From: Clostridia bacterium
GTDB lineage: Bacteria; Bacillota; Clostridia; Oscillospirales; Acutalibacteraceae
DNA: 7,236 bases
Assembly: GCA_017549905.1 (NCBI GenBank)
Contig: JAFYNC010000087.1
Coordinates: 1-7,236 of the forward strand
Reading direction: 5' to 3'
In this document: positions 3,299 to 7,236 of the stretch, one piece after another
Numbering within the stretch: position 1 is the stretch's first letter
Layout: each line of letters starts with the position of its first letter
The notes under the pieces: generated by a model
Told to the model about the DNA's origin: nothing
The model's database searches: none
Seen by the model: only the letters and a program-made list of their open reading frames with translations
Position numbers and translations under genes: made by a program

Positions 3299-6052
3299 TT
3301 ATCTATCCCTTATAGCATCAATAGGACGCTTTGAAGCAATGCGCTTTACTGGAATATAACTTGCAATAAATGCAACCGCAACACTCACAAAAAGTAGCAA
3401 TACAACCTGTCTTAAATCAAAGCTTAAAATTGTTAAAAGAATACCGATTTCATTACGCAGAATGTTATTTATAATCATTGTGGCCGCAAACACACCTGAT
3501 GCCGACAGCACAAAATTTATCATAGCTATAATAAAGCTTTCGGCAAAGAATATTCTGAACACATCGTTACTTCTCGAGCCTATTGCTCTTAGTATTCCTA
3601 TTTCCTGTTTTTTATAAGAAATACTGGTTCCAATAAAATTAGCAAGCATTAATGCGGCAAAAAGAGCAAAGCCTATGCCTATATAAAGGAATATTGTTGC
3701 CACTTCCTTTAAAACTCCGTTTATAGAGTCAAGCTCATAGGTAACGGAATTTTGAACAGGGTATCTCGTGCTTCCCTCGTCGGTGTAGCAATACTCAACA
3801 AGTCCTTTAATTTCTTCTCTTTCCTTTGGCATTGAACCTACCGCAAAGATATATTTATCATTTAAACCGTCGGTAAATTCGTTATAAAGAGAATCTGAGC
3901 AAACCACAGTAGAGGCTATTTTTGAAACCTTTTGATCATTAAGTATGAAACCTACTACCTTATAACCTGTGTCTTCCTCGAAATTTTCATTTTCTATTTG
4001 CTTGAAGAAATAGTGTTTATAGGCAGTTAGTTCCTTTGCTTTTTTGAGTAAAGCGGTATAATATTGAACCTCATTTTCATAGCTTACATCAGGCTCATCA
4101 AAATGCATAACATCAACAGTAGCTATAATTTCCTTTTCGCCAAGAACCTGTTTTTGACCGTCTACCCATATTATTTTTTCATCAGCCATATCTGAAAGGC
4201 GGGCTATATACTGCGAATCTACGCCATAATTCTCTCCATAAAAACCGAGATAACCTTTAGTGATGTTGGAAATTTTAGGTTCAGTTGCTATCATTCTCTC
4301 AACAAAGCCATCACCTGTCATAATAACACCCGAATATGAATAACCAACAGCATAATTAAACTCTCTGTAAAGAACATAATCTACAAGTTCTTCTGCATTA
4401 GTTCTGTTTTCCTTTTTTTCGGTAAGACTCATATAACGTTCTAAGTTGAAATTAGTGTCAACCACCGCAGTTATAAGATATTTTACATTATTAAGGATTA
4501 TATGTTTGCCAATCAAATCAGAATAACTGTTTATAGAAGTGTATTTTAAAATTTCGTTACCCTTATCATCCTTAATTCTTGTGCCATCGGTATACTGAGC
4601 TTTCTCAAAAGTTTCAAACACGTATTCGCTTACTGCAATTTCATCCTTACTTCCATCAGGCATAGTTCCCGCAAGCAATCTAAAACCCATATTATCTAAT
4701 ATCTGCTCATTAATCTCAGCAAATCCCGAAAAACAAGTGTTATAAATTTCGTATTCACTTTCGGAAAGTTTAATATCATAATTAATATGATTTGTAAAAT
4801 CAAGCTCAGCATTAAAAGGCAAATAAACCCCATGCATTTGTACATTGGTTTTATTTTCAAAGTCAACAAGCTCTTCTTGTGACAAATAAAATCCGTATTC
4901 TTGCCAATAGCCGTTATTACCTTGAAGAACTTTACGTGATTTGCCAACCGAAACATACTGAACATTACTGTCAATAAGTGAATTGGTGCAAGCATTTATG
5001 TGATTATATGCCCCAAAAGTATCAGCAAGTCCAAAAAGTCCAAAAGAAATGCAAGAAAGCAAAATTGTAATTGCAAGTCTTATTTTTTTATACTTAAGCC
5101 CTCCTGCGCCTATTTTAAATGCATTCTTTAGCGGAAGTTTTGACTTAATAAGCTTGAAAGAAGAACTGTCCTGAGTTTTAAGTTTTGTAACATCGGTAGG
5201 CTTGAATTTTTTAAAGGAATTATCCGCAATCTTAATTTCTGTTTTTTCGTTTAAGGTTTTAATATATTCGTTTATTTTTTCACGGTCGGTTTCGGTTATG
5301 TGGTAGCCTACAGGCAACTCTATAACATTACCATTAAAGCTTATTCCATCTTCGTTTTCGGTTAGTTCATTACTAAGCTCAACATCGCTTATCACCTTGC
5401 CGTCTGAAAGTTCAATAATTCTGTCGGCATAGGTTTCAGCGAACTCGCGATCGTGGGAAACAACAATAACAAGCTTTTCCTTGGATAATTTCTTAAGTGT
5501 ATCAAAAATCTGCTTACCTGTGTTTGAATCAAGCGCGCCCGAGGGTTCATCTGCCATAATAATTCTAGGATTTTTAACTAATGCTCTGGCTATTGCCACT
5601 CTCTGCTTTTGTCCGCCCGAAAGTTCATTTGGCTTGCGGTTAGCGTAACCCTCAAGGTCGACCTCTTTAAGAATTTTATTAACCTCGCTGTCCTCTGCTT
5701 TGCGGTTTTGAAGCTCTATTGCCAATGCGATATTAGCGCCAACTGTAAACTCATCAAGCACATTGTATTCCTGAAAAATGAAACCCACATAGGTATTTCT
5801 ATAAGAATCAAAATGCTTTTGCTTGAATTTCTTTGAGGATACACCCTTTATTTTAATTTCTCCGCCGTTATAGTTATCAAGACCGCCAAGCACATTTAAA
5901 AGAGTGGATTTACCACTGCCCGATTTTCCAAGTAAAAAAACCATACCTGTTTCGTTAAAGGTTATACTTACCTTATCGAGTGCCACAACAGGTACACCCT
6001 TTTTAGGCTTATAGATTTTAACTAAATCCTTGGTTTCTAACAATACACTCAC
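3299..6052 (-). CDS. Fused ABC transporter ATPase-permease, MacB/FtsX type
   Basis: This 917-aa membrane protein joins a full ABC ATPase to an FtsX-family permease. The ATPase (about 5-225) has Walker A GKSGSGKST (42-50), Q-loop Gln94, signature LSGGQ (144-148), Walker B RIIMADE (163-169), D-loop SGALD (171-175) and switch His200. A linker leads to the first membrane helix (about 324-346), a large presumably extracellular domain (about 347-785), then three helices (about 786-808, 838-862, 882-902). A cytoplasmic FtsX motif 'KKQEIGILRAIGSRSNDVF' (814-832) and the usual 'RPIDAIR' tail (909-915) are present. This is the MacB-like four-helix layout, typically a dimeric mechanotransmission exporter rather than a channel; the substrate is unknown. 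The GTG start lies 4 nt after the upstream stop, suggesting coupling. AAAGG (6054-6058) is only 1 nt from it, so TTG at codon 4 (6041-6043) is an alternative start. It is last in the operon. Confidence 0.92.
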   Translation of the reverse strand: MSVLLETKDLVKIYKPKKGVPVVALDKVSITFNETGMVFLLGKSGSGKSTLLNVLGGLDNYNGGEIKIKGVSSKKFKQKHFDSYRNTYVGFIFQEYNVLDEFTVGANIALAIELQNRKAEDSEVNKILKEVDLEGYANRKPNELSGGQKQRVAIARALVKNPRIIMADEPSGALDSNTGKQIFDTLKKLSKEKLVIVVSHDREFAETYADRIIELSDGKVISDVELSNELTENEDGISFNGNVIELPVGYHITETDREKINEYIKTLNEKTEIKIADNSFKKFKPTDVTKLKTQDSSSFKLIKSKLPLKNAFKIGAGGLKYKKIRLAITILLSCISFGLFGLADTFGAYNHINACTNSLIDSNVQYVSVGKSRKVLQGNNGYWQEYGFYLSQEELVDFENKTNVQMHGVYLPFNAELDFTNHINYDIKLSESEYEIYNTCFSGFAEINEQILDNMGFRLLAGTMPDGSKDEIAVSEYVFETFEKAQYTDGTRIKDDKGNEILKYTSINSYSDLIGKHIILNNVKYLITAVVDTNFNLERYMSLTEKKENRTNAEELVDYVLYREFNYAVGYSYSGVIMTGDGFVERMIATEPKISNITKGYLGFYGENYGVDSQYIARLSDMADEKIIWVDGQKQVLGEKEIIATVDVMHFDEPDVSYENEVQYYTALLKKAKELTAYKHYFFKQIENENFEEDTGYKVVGFILNDQKVSKIASTVVCSDSLYNEFTDGLNDKYIFAVGSMPKEREEIKGLVEYCYTDEGSTRYPVQNSVTYELDSINGVLKEVATIFLYIGIGFALFAALMLANFIGTSISYKKQEIGILRAIGSRSNDVFRIFFAESFIIAMINFVLSASGVFAATMIINNILRNEIGILLTILSFDLRQVVLLLFVSVAVAFIASYIPVKRIASKRPIDAIRDR

Positions 6053-6053
6053 G

Positions 6054-6058
6054 CCTTT
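6054..6058 (-). promoter_or_regulatory. Ribosome binding site that leaves the ABC gene start ambiguous
   Basis: AAAGG overlaps the stop codon of the upstream gene and lies 1 nt from the GTG at 6050-6052, too close for normal spacing. It lies 10 nt from the in-frame TTG at 6041-6043, which would give the protein start MLETKDLVKIY, a form typical of this ATPase family. Either the TTG is the start, or translation reaches GTG by coupling from the upstream gene. Confidence 0.45.
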
Positions 6059-6728
6059 ACTGTTTTTTATTTAACATAATTCTATAAATTATCCAACCAA
6101 TACCGCTAATAATAAGGGTTATAGCAAAAACAATTATAGCGGTTTTATATTCCTTAACACCAAGCGCTCCGCCACCCATTGTTGAGGTGATAATTGACGG
6201 AAGCCTTGCAAGTGATACAAGCAGAAGAAAATAGCCCATTTTAATATCTGTAAGCCCCACAAAATAAGTTATTAAATCCTTTGGTGTGCCGGGCAGAAAA
6301 AAGACAAGAAATATAAGCAGATTTCTCCGTTTTGAATTTTTTAAAATTTTAAGTTCATTTATTTTCTTCCGATCAAAAAATATTTCAACAAATTTTATAC
6401 CAAGTGTTCTTACAAGCGCAAAAACCGCCAAACTACCAAGCGTTGTAGCCAAAACACAAAGTAACGTTCCCTTTATTTCGCCAAAAGCATAGCCTGCGCC
6501 GATTTCTAACGGCTCGCCCGGTATAAGCGCCACTACCACCTGTAAAAACATCATTCCCACAAAGGTTATATCGCCCATTATTCCGTGGCTATGAACCCAA
6601 GCTCTAAACTTTTGAGGCTCTGACACAAAATTTATCATAGGTCTGCCTATAAACCAACTAACAAGCCCACAAAAGATTAAAAACATAACAAAAGCCGCTA
6701 TATTTAAAAGTTTTTTATGATTCTTCAT
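6057..6728 (-). CDS. TVP38/TMEM64 family membrane protein (DedA-like, VTT domain)
   Basis: The 223-aa integral membrane protein belongs to the TVP38/TMEM64 group of the DedA superfamily, whose members are linked to lipid scrambling or envelope homeostasis. There is a basic N-terminus and a first helix at about 8-29. The family core follows, with 'IPGEPLEIGAGYAFG' (69-83), 'LGSLAVFALVRTLG' (97-110), 'FLPGTPKDLITYFVGLT' (144-160, the conserved second re-entrant segment) and 'ARLPSIITSTMGGG' (174-187). A last helix spans about 196-217 and a basic tail ends the protein. Length is normal. The start overlaps the amidase gene by 14 bp, and AAAGGA (6731-6736) is only 2 nt from the ATG, which suggests termination-reinitiation coupling. 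The stop lies 4 nt before the ABC transporter start. The actual lipid or other substrate cannot be told from sequence. Confidence 0.9.
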   Translation of the reverse strand: MKNHKKLLNIAAFVMFLIFCGLVSWFIGRPMINFVSEPQKFRAWVHSHGIMGDITFVGMMFLQVVVALIPGEPLEIGAGYAFGEIKGTLLCVLATTLGSLAVFALVRTLGIKFVEIFFDRKKINELKILKNSKRRNLLIFLVFFLPGTPKDLITYFVGLTDIKMGYFLLLVSLARLPSIITSTMGGGALGVKEYKTAIIVFAITLIISGIGWIIYRIMLNKKQ

Positions 6729-7236
6729 AATCCTTTAATTTTTCTCCGATATCTTTTTTAAGATTTTCCCACTCATCTTCATTTTCAACATAATACTTGG
6801 GACATATCTTACCTGTAATATCATAATGCCTTATAACATCCGATTCGTCAAGAGAAAATTCATGGCACAACCATGCCGTCAGCTTTATTACTGCTTCATA
6901 GGTTTTATCATTATACTCGCCCGTTTCATCAGGGTGGCAAACCTCTATTGAAATTGTATCCTTATTTCTATTGTTACTCGCGGCAGATTTTTCATAAAGC
7001 GGCACACACTGTATAATCTCACCCTCTAAGCCTACAACAAAATGAGAACTTACGGTAGTGTCAAGCTTATTAAAATAATCGCGGTTATTTTGAGCCGTAC
7101 TATTTGGGTTTCCCACATAGTGAATAACAATATTTTTAATATCGGTAAGCTGTATGCCGCTTCTGGCGGTTAAATGATAACTTATTAGTTGTTCATCTAT
7201 CCAATCGGGTATCTCGAGTGTTTTTGCCTTTTCCAC
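6715..7236 (-). CDS. N-acetylmuramoyl-L-alanine amidase (Amidase_2/PGRP-like), 5' end outside the window
   Basis: The visible 173 residues form a zinc amidase domain that cleaves the amide bond between N-acetylmuramic acid and L-alanine in peptidoglycan. Residue numbers count from the window edge. The first zinc ligand is His39 in 'IVIHYVGNP' (36-44), followed by 'SSHFVVGLEGEIIQ' (63-76), 'TISIEVCHPDE' (94-104), and 'RHYDITGKICPKYY' (136-149) with zinc ligands His137 and Cys145 and Lys143 two residues before the Cys, as in T7 lysozyme. 'NRDYFNKL' (51-58) is common in clostridial amidases. The frame opens at the window edge with GTG, which may be an internal valine. A signal or membrane anchor would be expected upstream and is not visible. 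The 3' end overlaps the TVP38 gene by 14 bp, so it heads, or is an inner gene of, the envelope operon. Confidence 0.9.
   Translation of the reverse strand: MEKAKTLEIPDWIDEQLISYHLTARSGIQLTDIKNIVIHYVGNPNSTAQNNRDYFNKLDTTVSSHFVVGLEGEIIQCVPLYEKSAASNNRNKDTISIEVCHPDETGEYNDKTYEAVIKLTAWLCHEFSLDESDVIRHYDITGKICPKYYVENEDEWENLKKDIGEKLKDYEES

Noticed and set aside
4696..4995. Open frame of 99 codons on the minus strand in another frame of the ABC transporter gene.
   Set aside because: It falls in the AT-rich region coding for the external domain, is fully embedded, and has no supporting start signal.
5609..5836. Open frame of 75 codons on the plus strand.
   Set aside because: It is antisense to the well-conserved ATPase domain of the ABC transporter.
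6286..6492. Open frame of 68 codons on the plus strand.
   Set aside because: It is antisense to the TVP38 gene and has no start signal.

Overview
This window looks like chromosomal DNA of a low-GC Gram-positive bacterium, most likely a Clostridia member near the Oscillospiraceae/Ruminococcaceae. The reasons are the AT-rich sequence, sigma-A type promoters (TTGACA-17-TATATT and TTGACA-17-TACAAT), AGG-type ribosome binding sites, a MecA-like adaptor, an FtsX-type ABC transporter with its ATPase fused in, and a ribulose-phosphate epimerase carrying an 'IKPKTKAEE' segment that I recall as common in Clostridia. The taxonomic placement is inference. I see no insertion sequence, phage gene, CRISPR array or other sign of recent transfer.

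Layout from left to right. (a) 1-271, minus strand: a tRNA operon, tRNA-Thr(UGU) followed by tRNA-Tyr(GUA), the latter cut by the window edge. It has a near-perfect sigma-A promoter with an A/T-rich upstream element, and a 94-nt inter-tRNA spacer with two hairpins. (b) 341-2046, minus strand: a 37-aa single-membrane-span protein and a 492-aa phosphohexomutase (PMM/PGM superfamily) in one transcription unit, closed by a strong hairpin. (c) 2047-2580, plus strand: a short, divergent MecA-like protein. It is transcribed divergently from the small-protein/mutase unit and overlaps the next gene tail to tail by 14 bp. (d) 2567-3259, minus strand: rpe (ribulose-phosphate 3-epimerase) with its own strong promoter. 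(e) 3264-7236, minus strand: an envelope-related operon in the order amidase (5' end outside the window), TVP38/TMEM64-family membrane protein, 917-aa MacB/FtsX-like fused ABC transporter. It has overlapping or 4-nt junctions and ends at a 13-bp terminator hairpin that abuts the rpe promoter.

How the genes fit together. The mutase and epimerase are core sugar-phosphate enzymes and need not be functionally linked. The amidase, TVP38 protein and ABC exporter are tightly packed and probably co-translated, which suggests a common cell-envelope role such as wall remodelling, lipid handling or peptide export; this is inference from context. No clearly new multi-gene system is present. The most notable items are the unannotated-size 37-aa membrane protein, the unusual phosphohexomutase active-site loops, the reduced MecA-like protein, and the compact terminator/promoter junction upstream of rpe. 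No gene-free stretch exceeds 150 bases.
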